DNA of 64,000 nt from Azadirachta indica (lineage: Eukaryota; Streptophyta; Magnoliopsida; Sapindales; Meliaceae): positions 10,913,475 through 10,977,474 of the forward strand of contig CM040441.1 of the NCBI GenBank assembly GCA_022749755.1, in the 5' to 3' direction. The notes beneath the pieces are model-generated. The model was not told the origin of the DNA. It searched no databases and saw only the letters and a program-made list of their open reading frames with translations. Below are positions 12,432 through 24,901 of this stretch, one piece after another. A program made the translations under genes and the position numbers. Positions within the stretch are counted from its first letter, which is position 1, and the number at the start of each line of letters is the position of its first letter.

Positions 12432-12727
12432 TCCAATCTCTCTTCAAATTTGGTTTAACTGCAATTCCTGAAGAATTAATATGTTTTTTAAGTTACATGC
12501 TAATATCAATCTAAGAATGAGAATATGTAGATAGGAGAAAAACTTAGCCATTTTTAAATAAGCATTCATATCAGCTGCACCGCCGCAATGAACTTGGGAC
12601 CAGAAATCTGGTTGTATGCATATAATGATAAAGAAGAAATTCTTTTGTATGTCCACTTTGCTTTAAACTTAAGTGGTAATATAAATATAAACTTTTTTAG
12701 CTGTATAATCATATAATGCCTTCTAAA

Positions 12728-15700
12728 TTACCTCCTCTGGTAATTTAATTTCCCTATGCAGTAGGCAAAAAGAGATGCAAAAACAAGTGGAAAAGCAATG
12801 AGAACAAAAGCTACTAAGCCTAAACGATCATGATGAAAACCATAGTAGTCTTGTAGAAAAGAGCCAACTGTTTTGAGCTCCCCATATGTCATTATCTCTT
12901 TGTTGATATCTCCATACTGTGATGTCAAGAGACCATTCAGGGACCAAGACGTTGGGGAAATCCAATAGCACCAAATCCACCACTTAGGAATTTTCTGCAA
13001 AACATAAGAATTTTAGCGCATGAAATGCATAAAATGGACAAAAATTTCTCCGACATTGAAATGAAATGAAGAGTTAGGAATGTTGAAAAAGAAGAAAAGA
13101 GTACGAAGGGTATACCGGTCCTGGCAGAAGGAAGCCTGAGAAAAGATTCAATATAGGGTAGCATGCAGCTGCCAATATAGAAGCTGTTTCCAGACTTGGG
13201 CATACAGAAACTAGTAGCATACCAAGATATACAAAGAATAGAAATGTACAGAATGTTGCATAGAAATACCAGAAGACCTTGTAAGCAGACCAGTAGTACC
13301 CTATTGCTGGATATGTAATCGCTGAATATATAATTGCTTGCACTAGTATATATGGTATTTCTATAGTTACCTGCAATATTCAAAATTATTGCTTCTATTA
13401 TTATCAGCAAAACATCTAATCATTTCACAACTTTCTGCTATGTCAACAGTTAAACAAGACTTCAGAATGATGGAGGTAATGCTCGACCTGTGCAAAGGAA
13501 TAAGCCCACGGAGAGTACATCCCGGCAAAATTTTCCCTGTACAAGACGCTGCGCTCAGTTTCCACGTATGGCTGTACTGTTGCACAGTAGTTTATGCCCA
13601 AGAATATGACTGCGATGTACATTGATCCGAGTATGTCAAACAAATCCTGTTCATTGTTTCTTCAGAAAGAATGATATTTCTTAGTCTCACATCTATTAGA
13701 AAAAACGAGCTTTCTTAAATTCATTTGAACAGAAAGACTTACATTTTTTTCCCTTTCTGCCACATTACTGCTGCAAACAGCACTGCTGCCACAATCATAA
13801 AAACAAAACGAGCCAAGTTGTATTCAGGACTCCTCCAGTATGATAACCGTTGTTTCCATAGGCATGCCAGATACTGCTCCCTACTACTTTGTGGAAAACG
13901 AGTGGGAAACTGCAATTCTTTGGAACCTGGCTGTGGTTCACTCAACTCCTTCACCAGTCCTGTGGTCTCCCTGAAAACCATAGAAAAACAGAAGATCAGG
14001 ACTAGTTCTAACTGGATTTCTAGATACATGTGAAGCCTTTAGAGAGAATAATCCTTCTGTAAATAGCTTCAATGAGGCAACTATTTGTTAAATGTCAACA
14101 TGTTTTGTACTTGTTACTCACTGATACAAAGGTGACTTCTTATAAATATCGGAAAAATCTAATCCAAGTTCTGCTTCTGTTGATGCAGAAGTGACTTCTA
14201 ACATCCATGTTGCTGGATTGTAATTAGCTTTGATTTTTGGCACACCTGAAATACCCTGTTTGATGGAGAAAATAGTGAAAATCAGCAGCTTATGGAAACT
14301 ATACATGCTGTGTATACTTGATGCAGATAAACATTATTCTCGCACTGTGGAGATCAACTGATCAGACAAAATTCAAATATCAACTTTAGGATACCGAGTC
14401 CCATTTGGCTGGCTAGTCATAATCGAGGAAAATTGTGGTTATTCATAGCGTATGTTATGATCATCACCTCAAAGTATTCGATAAGTTTGCTTGAATGACG
14501 ACCTAGCATCCCTGAGTAAATAATTTTTCCTCCTGTTTTCATTAGAATCAACTGCATGAATAGAGGGTCAGCATTGGTTAGCCATTTGTATTTCATATCA
14601 TTATTGCTAGCACAAACTACTCAGACAGTAAGGCAGTGACGTAAAACCACCGCACGAATAGAGTACTTTGAAAATTAGAAGGCAATATATAGTTTTACTA
14701 CCTCATCAAAAGCCTCAAAAACATCAATGCTTGGTTGGTGGATGGTGCAGACTGTTGTCCTTCCTGTGCAAACTACATTTTTAACAGCACGCATGACAAT
14801 GGCAGCTGCCCTAGCGTCTAAACCTGATGTGGGTTCATCCATAAATATTACTGATGGATTCGAAACAAGCTCCACCGCAATTGTTAGCCTTTTTCGCTGT
14901 TCAGTAGACAGGCCACTTTGGCCAGGTACGCCAACCAATGAATCTTTTATATCATCAAGTTCAATTGTTTCAATGACTTCTTCTACAAACCTCTGCATGG
15001 CAGATAGAAGATACTGTCGTGAGTGCATATGTATAGTTCTCTTAAAATACCATTTTACAACTAATATTGCTTCCATCTTTCTTGTAGTTGATTTTTCCTT
15101 TCCTTTTCTTGGTGAAATTATATTGGGTTCAAGTCCTATTTCCAGAAGCTTGAATCAAAGAGGATAAAATAATTAATTTTCTTATGGAAAGAACAACATA
15201 CTGTTTTTGTGGCCAAATCAATCTCTGGTGGCAACCGCAACCAAGCTGAGTATATCACTGATTCTTCCACAGTAATCTGTGGAGAATGTATATCAGTCTG
15301 CTCACAGTAACCTGATATTCTGGCAAATGTCTTCTGGACTTTAGGATACCCTCCAATCCTTATTTCTCCTTCAATAATACCACCAGTTTTCCTTCCAGAA
15401 AGAACATCCATAAGAGTTGTTTTGCCAGCTCCGCTAACCCCCATCAGCGCTGTAAGAATCCCAGGCCTAAATGCTCCTGTAATATCGTGAAGTAGTTGAA
15501 GTTTCTTCTCAGTGAAACCATGCTTTCTCATTTCCTGTGAAGTAGGAATGATGTTAACGGGTAATCAGATTCCTCCTTTATGTAAAAATACATGATCATT
15601 AAGTATAAAGACATCGCACTTCATTACCGGAGGAGTGTCAACAAAATATTGCACATCCTTAAATACAACCGTTAGAGGCTCAAATGGCAGGACCAACCTC

Positions 15701-18700
15701 CCTGTTTGAAAGAAAACACATTTCTATGCATTAGCTGATGGCAAAAGGTCCTTCAATGTAGACTGTGTTGTTAAACCAATCTTATCTCACCGATTTTTTT
15801 ATTTGCTGATTTAGCGTGGGGAGATTCAGCAAGAGATGATTCATTATTCAGTTCTGCATCGTTCTTAATGTCTTCTTTTCCTTGTAGTCGAGAGAACTTT
15901 TTCCTTGATATGATAGCTCGAGACAGCTTTGGAGCTATCAAGTCATTCAGGTAAAGTAGTACTTCGTTAAGTTTAATTATCAAGTTTATGAATGTTCTAT
16001 CAATTGAAATACTTAGCTAAACTTACGTTTTAGGTAATTCAATGCCAAGACAAACCCAACATCAAAAAATATTGAGAACCCAATCAACACCCCTAATGAC
16101 ATCCAGTAGTAGTAGCCATCAAAGTTCAAACCATGACTGGTTAGAGTATACCTCCCTATGGTTTTATTTCCCTCAGAACCCTACAAAAGGAGAATGAATA
16201 GAAATTATCAATAAAGTCATGTCACTTAGAACAATTTCAGCAAATTGTTTCATTTTGGTGCACCTTTTGCCAGCGGGGAGCAAGGAATTCGTTAAGTGAT
16301 AAACCTATTTCCCCATATGTCATGGGAGAAGTCCAAAATCCCCATCTCAACCAAGGTGGTAAAGAGGCTGTGAACAACAGAACTCTGTTAAGTACTTGAA
16401 TTATCTCCCATATACTTGGAGTAAAATGATTTATAGATTGACTTACATCGCGGAAGAATGAATCCTCCAAATAAGAACATTAGCACCAAAATCAAAGAAC
16501 CAACGGTTGTTGCAACAACCATGGTTTGGAAAACTGAGGCAAAGAAGCGGCACATTGATGTTGAGGCTAGATGCAGAGCAAATAGCAGAAGGAACTGGCA
16601 GAGAAACCTAAACCCCATATATAGGATAGATTCAATAGCATATGGAATTTAAGTGTATAGATTTTGAAATCTTGCATGTTTGCATGATCATTCTTACCTT
16701 TCTACTTCAGGGGTGTAACCAATAACATAGTAAGTTATAGCTGTCCAGATTAGAGATTCACCCAGAGAAATTGGAATCTTCAGGATAGAAGCTGGGACTG
16801 AATAAGCCCATGCTGGGTAGAGATAAAATGATCTTTGTCTGTAAACCACTGGAAGTCGAATAATAGTCAAGGTAAGCTCTGCTACTCCATTAGTCATAAG
16901 TCTTACAATTGCATAATACAGAGAACCCATCAAATAGTTTGCATGCTTCAAGTCGATCTCCAACTGGGTACGTAGAAATACGGTCATTGTGATAAATGCA
17001 GTGATGACAAGCTGAGGGAGAACAGGATTTGAACCGTTAATTTGGAAACATTTGAGTGTTAAACTGTAAAAGCACCACAAAGCAGTAATGACAAATAACC
17101 TGTGTTGTTTTGAAGACGTAGGTAAATGAGTTCCGTTTCATCAGAAGCAATTCTCTAGACATGCAAGCTCTGAATAATTCCCACTTGCTTAAGGTGTACG
17201 TGCTAAATGATATGGCATTATTATGAGCCTGTGATTTGTCAAATGGTTTCGATAGCTCCTCATCCAACTTCTTTCCCAGATAACTTTCTTTGAACATTTG
17301 AGAGAAACGATCAACTGAAATATAACTGTAAGGAATATCAGGGCGGTTCCAGTATTGTCCTTGATCCTTCTTGGAGATTACCTATAAATAATTTAAACTA
17401 AAATTTGTGAGGCGATCAGTATGACATCATAGAAGAGAGAGAGAAATTATTGTTTTTGCACCTCCTGCAGGAAGTCTGCAACGCCCTTCCTTTCTGGGCA
17501 CTTGAAACCACAATCTGCAAAATAATGAAGTGCATGACTGCAAGGACCATGGTACACAATCTTCCCTTCCGCCATTAATATTACATCATCAAATAGATTG
17601 AAAGTTTCTGGTGCAGGCTGAAGAAGTGAAACCATTGCGGTTGTATCTGTGATGTGCACCAATTGCTGAAGACAGGTAACTATCTGAAAGGTTGTAGAAC
17701 TGTCTAAACCAGTTGATATCTCATCCATAAAGAAGGCTTTCTGCGGTCCAACAATCATCTCTCCTGCCATTTGTAATCAATGACATTTTAATTGCCAGAG
17801 GGTTATGAAAATAGAAAGCTCTCTGAGAGGTGTGTTAACGTTCTTAGCAGTAAGAATGGCAGAATTTGCAAGGGAAACAGTATTATACAACAAGGCACTA
17901 TCTTTTCTTTACTACCTGTGGTTAGTCTTTTCTTCTGGCCACCCGAAATACCTCTTCTCAAAGCACTGCCAACCATTATGTCCGCGCAGATATCCAGTCC
18001 GAGAATCTAATAGGTCATAATATTGTAACTTCCATATCAAGTTAGATAGAAAAAAAATGTTGTTTACAATACTCTATCTCCACTTAACTATCCTGCTCTG
18101 GTCGAAGAATAGTATTTACCTTTAAAACATAGTCTGTCTGGAGATTTCTTTTCTGTCCTTCTACTGCAGTTGCCTGTAAGAATTATGTGAACCTCTTCTT
18201 CATCGTCCTGTTCGTACAAAACAGTAAGACAAAAATTTGAACATCAGCATTCGTACCTTCATGTAGGTGTCAACATCTGGATCAGGAACGATTTCTGCTT
18301 CTTTTTCTTTTCTGCTAACTTCCATCATTATATCTTTACAGGCAGAAATTGAAATTGAACATCACCGGTTAGAATTTATCCAGCATAACTATACCGATAG
18401 GTAATCAAAATGCCTCACCTGCTCTGCTTCCAACACCCTGGCAGTGAGCTGAAAAATCAATGGTTTCCCTGACTGTCATCTCTGGTATGTGCAGGTCATA
18501 TTGGCTTATGTAGGCAGAAGTCTTTTGAGGAATGAACTCATCCAGCCTGTATCCATTGTAAGAGATTTCCCCTGACAACTGTAAAAACAAAAATGAAGAG
18601 GTTTAAATTTGCTTCCTTATCTTAACGCTCATCAAATTTTATGTTATCAAAGTGTAAACCTTGAGAGAGTGATCAAGTTTGCCCGCAAGGGCCAATAAGA

Positions 18701-19626
18701 AGGTGGTTTTCCCGCATCCTGGAGGACCAAGAAGAAGGGTAAGCCTGCATCCAAATCCAAATTCTTCAATGAGTATCCAGTTTATCGAAATTATTTGCTC
18801 TTTCCTGGCATGGTTCTACAACAGTAAAGATACAATTAAGATTTAGATTACCTGGATGGCTTGATGATACCACTGACATCTTTCAAAATGGTTATCTTGG
18901 CTGCTTGAGACTTGTTTGGTATCAACTTTTTCAAAACCTGCAGCTACATGTTAGTACACATGGAAATGTTTGCACAGTTCATTTTTGATCTTTCTTTTAA
19001 GATTATGAATGCAGTTTTGAGGAGAAATTATCATCAGGGTAATGTATAAGCCTATGATTACTTACAGAAAACGAGCTCACAAGGGCATTCCATAGTGTAG
19101 GAAGAGGCTTCCCTTCTACAATCTCGCACTCTGCTTCAACAAACAAATTCTTGTACCTCACTTCCACGGTAGGTAACTTTACATTCACTCTACAACAAAA
19201 ACTCCCATCTCTTAATTCAACACAACTATACGACAATATATTTGTATACATATTCAAGCTGAACCGATGTTATAACTAAGAAACATACCTGTCTATCCTC
19301 TCCCTTAGTTTCTGCAGCAACCTGAGGTTATCATTCTCAATATGCTTGATCAGCTTCTCAATGAACAGCCGTCTTTCAACACTTCCAAGCTTGGTAACAT
19401 CAGTCACCTTCGTCCCTTCCGACTCATTTCCACCCTTCCCTCCACCGTTTTCATTGTCCACATCAAACAACGAAGTTCTAAGCCTTTTAAAAGTTGGTAA
19501 CCTTTCAATTGCAGACCACTGCAGCTGAAGTTCTTCACCCTCCTCTACTATCGAATCAGCACTCAGGCTTGAAGCTTGCTTTCGATAAGGTGAGTCAAGA
19601 TTTCCTCCTAGAGTCGTAAGCTCCAT
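12728..19626 (-). CDS. Full-size PDR-type ABC transporter (ABCG/pleiotropic drug resistance)
   Basis: A plasma-membrane-type half-repeat exporter with reverse order (NBD-TMD)x2, in about 24 exons, apparently complete at roughly 1400 residues. It starts [16 protein letters not shown] at 19626. NBD1 shows Walker [12 protein letters not shown] (near 18700), signature [12 protein letters not shown] (near 17915) and Walker B AFFMDEIS (near 17735). TMD1 is at about 16270-17050. NBD2 shows Walker [12 protein letters not shown] (near 15420), the degenerate plant-type signature [17 protein letters not shown] and Walker [13 protein letters not shown] (14800-14950). TMD2 and the end KLNYQRR lie at 12728-13660. 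No in-frame stop was seen in the exons I joined, and the splice sites I checked are GT-AG. Family members export secondary metabolites, hormones or lipids; the substrate cannot be read here. A broken tandem copy lies at 4660-6787. Confidence 0.95.
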
Positions 19627-20129
19627 TTCCTCTTAGCAGCCTTTTCTTGAAAAGCTTAAAGCATTAAAATTAAAAATAAAAAAGTCTTGCAAACTTGCAT
19701 ACATACATACATATTTATATATTTATCTGTGTGTGTGTGCAACTGCAGTAACGTAGTCTTAAATGACGCTGATTTCAACTTCAAAAATTGACGGGGAAGG
19801 ACACAAAATATTTTTTAATTCCAAATTACTTTTCATATATAGTTGAATTGTCAGAATTAATATAAAAGAAAGTTTATTTTTAATAATATTTTAGTCCACC
19901 TTTTCCAGTTCATACTCATACAGCTTTTCGTTGTTGCCTTAAGTTGAAAGTTTCAATAGAGTCTTCAACCGTTAATGCTTATCCAATTTTTATTTTAGGT
20001 TTCTTTTTTGATTATTATAAAGTTCATTTAACCAGACTCGAGATGTAGAGAGTTAATGAACTGACGGAGGTGGGTTTCTTCGTAAGTCGAAATAGTTTAG
20101 TAATAATAGACATAAAATTGTTTGACAAT

Positions 20130-20200
20130 GCGTTTGTAGTCCAACGGTTAGGATAATTGCCTTCCAAGCAATAGACCGGGTTCGACTTCCCGCAAACTCA
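20130..20200 (+). tRNA. tRNA-Gly (anticodon UCC), degenerate
   Basis: 71 nt with a normal D arm (GTAGTCCAACGGTTAGGATA) and an anticodon arm reading TTGCCTTCCAAGCAA, so the anticodon is TCC. Compared with the usual plant tRNA-Gly(UCC), one C is missing before the T stem and the 3' half of the T stem is altered, leaving a weakened T stem. The acceptor stem has one mismatch (GCGTTTG against CAAACTC). A T run for polymerase III termination is not evident just downstream. It may be a pseudogene. It lies 504 bp upstream of the PDR start, like the relic at 7043. Confidence 0.7.
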
Positions 20201-20337
20201 GCGTTTTGAATTGTTTAGTTTTTGGTGCAAATCACGAGCAAATTTTTGAGGGCACTTCTAAGATAAAAGGGTTCGGAAGGGTCTACGCTGCACTGTGAAC
20301 AAAAGCAAAATATTAAAATTATATACATTTTATTAAA

Positions 20338-21595
20338 GAGATAATGATATATACCCCTCATATTTATATTGAAAGGTAGACGTTCTTAATGTTTGAAAAA
20401 GACATATGTCACTAATATTTAGATAAATAAATAAATATCTTCTTTAATTAATAATTTAATTTATTATCATTTATATTCTTAATCTTTTATATAATAATAA
20501 TATAATATATATTTTATTTAATTATTATACTTTAATCTCTATTTTAATATTTTTTATAATTATTTTTTTAACTATAATAATTTACTTTCATATTTAATTT
20601 TTTTAATAATATACTCAAGACTAAATATATTTTTAATTTATTATTTTAATAAAAAATTTAGAAAAGAAAATATTGTTAAAAAATTTAAATAATAAGTTAA
20701 ATTAAACTCATATTAAAATATTTATAATCTTTTTTCTATAATAAATTTGATATTTAGTTGTTAAAAAAAATTTGAAACGTATTTTAACATTTTATTCTTA
20801 TATTAATATTTTTATTTAAAAGATTATATTAAATTTATTATATTTTTTCTTGAAAAAAATTATGAAAATATAAATAAAAAAAAAATAAAGAAAAGAAAAA
20901 AAAAATTAGTATTATTTGTTAATAGAATTAGTAATTAAATACATTTTATATTCTTATTAATCAATATAATTTAATTTTAATTAAAAATAAAAAAGTTTTG
21001 ATTATTTTTATTTTTAATATATACAACATATATTTATTGTTTATATTTTCATTTACTTTTAAAAAAATATAATGAACATAATATAATTTTTAAATAAACT
21101 ATTACATGTAAAAATAAAATGTTAAAAAATATTTTAATTAAATTTTTTTAATAATTAAATATTAAATTATTATTATAAAAGTAAAAGAAGAGGGTTAAAA
21201 ATATTTTAATAGATGAGTGTGATTTAACTCATTATTTAAATTTTTTTAATAATTTTATTTTTTAAAATTTTATATTAAAATAACAAATTAAAATATTTAT
21301 TTATTCTTGAGTATAGTGTAAAAAAATATTAAATAGAGATTAAATTATTATGATATATTGTGAAAATATAAAATAAGGATTAAAGTGTTATGATTAAATG
21401 AAATATATATCATATTATTATCATATTAAAAATTATGAATATAAATAATATTAAACTAAATAATTAATTAATGAAAATAAAAATTAAAAGGATATTTGTC
21501 TATTTATCTAAACATTAGAGATATTTATTTTTTTTTAAGCGTAAAAAATATATTTATTTATTAAGATAAACATAATGGGTATATGTCATTATACC
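20338..21595. mobile_element. MULE-like non-autonomous element with long terminal inverted repeats
   Basis: Starts GAGATAATGATATATACCCC and ends with the reverse complement of GGTATAATGACATATACCCA. Inverted similarity between the arms extends about 330 bp (for example ACTCAAGACTAAATATA near 20613 against TTATTCTTGAGTATAGTG near 21300). It is flanked by a perfect 9-bp duplication TTTATTAAA at 20329-20337 and 21596-21604, the length typical of Mutator-like elements. The interior is almost pure A/T with no ORF. Confidence 0.85.
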
Positions 21596-21604
21596 TTTAT
21601 TAAA

Positions 21605-23070
21605 TGATTGCATCAAGACTCTCCCGCTAAAATTGGTTTTTTGTTACCTTGCTTTTATTTTTAATGGATCCAAAACCAACCTTTATCCCAACATAATTAA
21701 AAGAAAAAGAAATATCAAAAGAAATTAATCATTTTCTACTTTTTCTTTTTCTCTTAGAAAATATTATTAAGCTTTGCACGCAGTCTCTTTCATTAATTTA
21801 TTGTGTGAACTAACCTTTTTATTAATTAACATTATTATTGATGTCACGCTTGATATTAACTTGTAATGCAATACTATTTGGAGTTATATGCAACATGTTT
21901 CACGAAATAATTAAAGTGGCACACTTGGGCCATGGGCATTGTCTACTATTGCTTTTACATCATTTTCCCATCATCTTAATACTATTTGATTAAAAAAAAA
22001 AACTTCTCAATGTAATTTTTCCAGTCATTTTCCTTCACGCTCAAAATGTTGCAAGATTTTTTTATCATTTTGAATGATTGTTCTTTGTAGAAAAAAATAT
22101 ATCCTTTAATTTATAAAAATAATGGAAATTTATCGACTCACTTAATTTTTTTCTTATCGTCAGATGCTATTAATAAGAAATAAAACAATTTAAATGAGAA
22201 ATTGTTAAGGTAAAAACGAAAAATTATGGGATCTTTTTTGTGTAGTTTGATACAAGAACTTAGTCAATTTTTTTTATTACTTTGTATGTTAAATTAAGGG
22301 ATATACTCGCCAAAAAAATATATAAAATGTATCGATTTTTGTTGGTAAGATTGAATGATAGAAGATGAATTAATGTGAGCAAAGTGATAACTTTATAAGA
22401 TTACTTATTATTTATAGAAACCAAAGGGACTAATGTGTAATTTTGTCTTTCATCGGTGTGATCTGAAGTTAACCTAATCATTCCGTCTGCTGACTCTTTG
22501 TTTCGGTGCTGGGCTAGGCCCAAATCCAAGTTATATTTTCAGCCCACTGTTTAAAATGGAATTTTAGAATGGATAATACTATTTAAACCGGACATTTTTT
22601 GAATAGACCCGTTTTGTAATATCAACTTTCATAACGTCACTGGGCTCTGAAGAAATGAAAAGGCCAAGAAAGTAAAAAAAATGTCCATATTTGAAATTAA
22701 CATAAATAAATTAGATAATAAAAGTAAAATTTAAAATAAATGATTATACAAAGACTCTCCCTAGAGGGCACGGTATGGTTAAATCATGTTCAAACTTGTG
22801 AATCGGTAGAAATTAAATTCATTATCTAAATATATTTTATTTAGTTTCTTATTTTATGTATTTTAAGATATATATCTCCATTTTTGTAGTTAATAGATCG
22901 AAATTTGACCAGAATCAATTGATATCTTCCCCCTTTTAAGAGCATATATTTGGAAGGAAAGTTTGTTCTATAACAAGGACAGGGAATTAGAATAATTAAC
23001 ATTTCAATCTTGGCATACCCACTCTTTCATCTTTTCACATGTAACTATAAACTAACTATAGTGTAATTAA
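21605..23070. other. AT-rich intergenic stretch
   Basis: No convincing coding exon on either strand. Long A and T runs; nothing recognisable beyond scattered simple sequence. Confidence 0.5.
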
Positions 23071-23493
23071 GTGTCCGTTTGGTTTGACTTTTTCATTAAA
23101 TAAAAGAGTTTTTTTAATGATAAAATCTCTTTTCAAATTTTTTAATGTCGTTTGGTTGACAATGAAAAAGAGTTTTTGGAAATTAAAAAAGTTATTTCTT
23201 TTTATTGGAAGAAACCCAAAATTTGGGCTTTTATCAATAGAGTTTCTCCAGCTTTTTTAAAAAGTGAAATTGTTTAAAATACCCTTACTTTATTTTAAAA
23301 ATTTTACGTTATTTTTTTTAAAATAAAACATTAAAAATTTGTCTATTAAAGTAATTACTCAAATTTTCTCAAAAGTTATTTATAACAACCAAACGATTAA
23401 TAAACTTTTGTTAAAAACTCTATTCATAAAAGTTTTATGGGTAAAAATTTTACTTTAAAAAGTTCTATTTGAAAAATTATAGCAAACGAACCC
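23071..23493. mobile_element. Tourist-like MITE (PIF/Harbinger type)
   Basis: 423 bp. The left end GTGTCCGTTTGGTTT pairs with the right end reading GGGTTCGTTTGCTAT on the other strand. It is flanked by TAA on both sides (23068-23070 and 23494-23496), the target duplication expected for PIF/Harbinger elements. The interior is A/T-rich with partial inverted symmetry (GAGTTTTT and AAAACTC blocks). No coding capacity. Confidence 0.78.
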
Positions 23494-23784
23494 TAAATCT
23501 TTTTAGTTCAAATATTCGTCTTTTTCTTCACAGCTAACAAAATGAGTATTGTTTTAAAACAAAAAAAAAACACACACACTCACACCAAAAAACCCCAAAA
23601 AAAAAAAAAAAAAACCATCCGTTTGTATGTGAATTCAAGAATGAAATGCTTCCTTATCTTTTATACCTATTATTCTTAATCCAGTTCGTATCTGTCCATT
23701 CACACATGAAATTCTTCACTTTGGCATAAATATGGGAAATAAATCTCAAGTTGGTTCAATTGTTCTATAATATTCCTTGAAAAT

Positions 23785-24141
23785 TTGACCAGATTAATTC
23801 ATTGGAACCAAAATTTCTCTATTTATATAACAATTACACAGCAATTCTCAACCTCCAAGCAAATTTGTTCATTCGTTAATCAAGCACAGCAACGGCAAAA
23901 CAACTCTCAACTTCCATTCTTTGGCTCCTTATTTGTCTCCTCAGCTCCTCCATCAACACAAGTCTGTAACATCACAGAGCATTTCAATTTTAGAGCTTGG
24001 AATTTTTACATGTTTCAGATAAATTCTAACATTTGAAATTCTCTGCAGGAGCAAGAGCAGCGGCAGCAAGTAAAAGTGAACTGGTTCGATTTCAAGCTTC
24101 AATACCCTTTCAAATTTCCCGTCCAACTTTTCCAGGATTAA
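23785..24141 (+). CDS. Unrecognised two-exon small ORF
   Basis: An open frame from about 23785 to a GT donor after 23961 joins in phase to an exon at 24049-24141 behind a TTCTCTGCAG acceptor and ends in TAA. The joined C-terminal half is rich in Gln and Ser, then reads VKVNWFDFKLQYPFKFP, an aromatic, basic block. No ATG is present in the first exon frame, so the true first exon or start is missing, or the locus is broken. I do not recognise the family. An in-phase splice with good borders makes it better than a random ORF, but not proven. Confidence 0.35.
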
Positions 24142-24389
24142 ATTAACTTTATAGGAACCCAGTCTCTAACTCCATTACTTGGACAGGTTGCAGAATTCAA
24201 GCTTGCCAAAGCGAGCAGTGAGCCTATACTGCCTTCGCCAAACCGCAGCCCCGAGCATAACAGGTATATCATCTGTAGACCAGTGGCGGAGCTACAATAG
24301 GGCCCGGAGTGGTCTTTCCGCAACTCTGCTGTAGAAGTGTAATGCATCAAATCATTTTTTTTTTCGGTAAGCGAGTAAGGGAGACTCAG

Positions 24390-24901
24390 AAACAAGCTTT
24401 ATCTGTTCCTCTACCTCCAAAGAATCCAACAGTATGTATTGCAATCCAATTCACATTCATAACAAAGAAATATTTGACACTGAGAATTCAACAAATTTGC
24501 TTCATTAATCCTTCGTATTCTCCCTCAGTTGCAGGAATGTGAAGAGAAAACTACTTGGTGCATTGCAAAACCTTCAACAGGAGATGAAAGGCTGAATGCA
24601 AACGTAGAATTCTGCTGCCAGCAACCAGGAATTGACTGCAAGATTATACAACCTGGAGGCAAATGTTACAATCCTGACGACAGTTTTTCACATGCTTCAG
24701 TTGTCATGAATCTCTACTACAAGGCCAATAATAAGCAACCCAACACCTGTGATTTCCTCCAGAGTGGGCTGATTATCTCTCAGGATCCATGTAAGCTTGA
24801 AAATATTTCCCTTTTGCTGTGTAATCTCAACTCTGAAGATCTGATTGTTTTGATTTTCATTTGTCTTGTTTGCAGCTGTTGGAGAATGCATATATATATG
24901 A
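24390..24901 (+). CDS. X8/CBM43-domain protein, copy 1 (5' exon not found)
   Basis: X8 (CBM43) domains bind beta-1,3-glucan (callose) at the cell wall or plasmodesmata. Exons: 24390-24431, 24535-24790 (the X8 domain) and 24876-24901. The domain shows TTWCIAKPS, a CC pair, IDCKIIQPGGKCY, SHASVVMNLYYK and TCDF, and ends DPSVGEC after splicing, so the usual cysteines are present. The last exon is very short and ends at a TGA inside an AT run. I could not identify an upstream signal-peptide exon; transposon-like sequence (about 24280-24320) sits where it might be, so the gene may be 5'-damaged. A tandem relative follows at 25793. Confidence 0.7.

Noticed and set aside
20130..20200. Attachment site for an integrative element at the tRNA-Gly
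   Set aside because: tRNA-linked integration is a feature of prokaryotic islands. Here the second tRNA copy is explained by the PDR block duplication.
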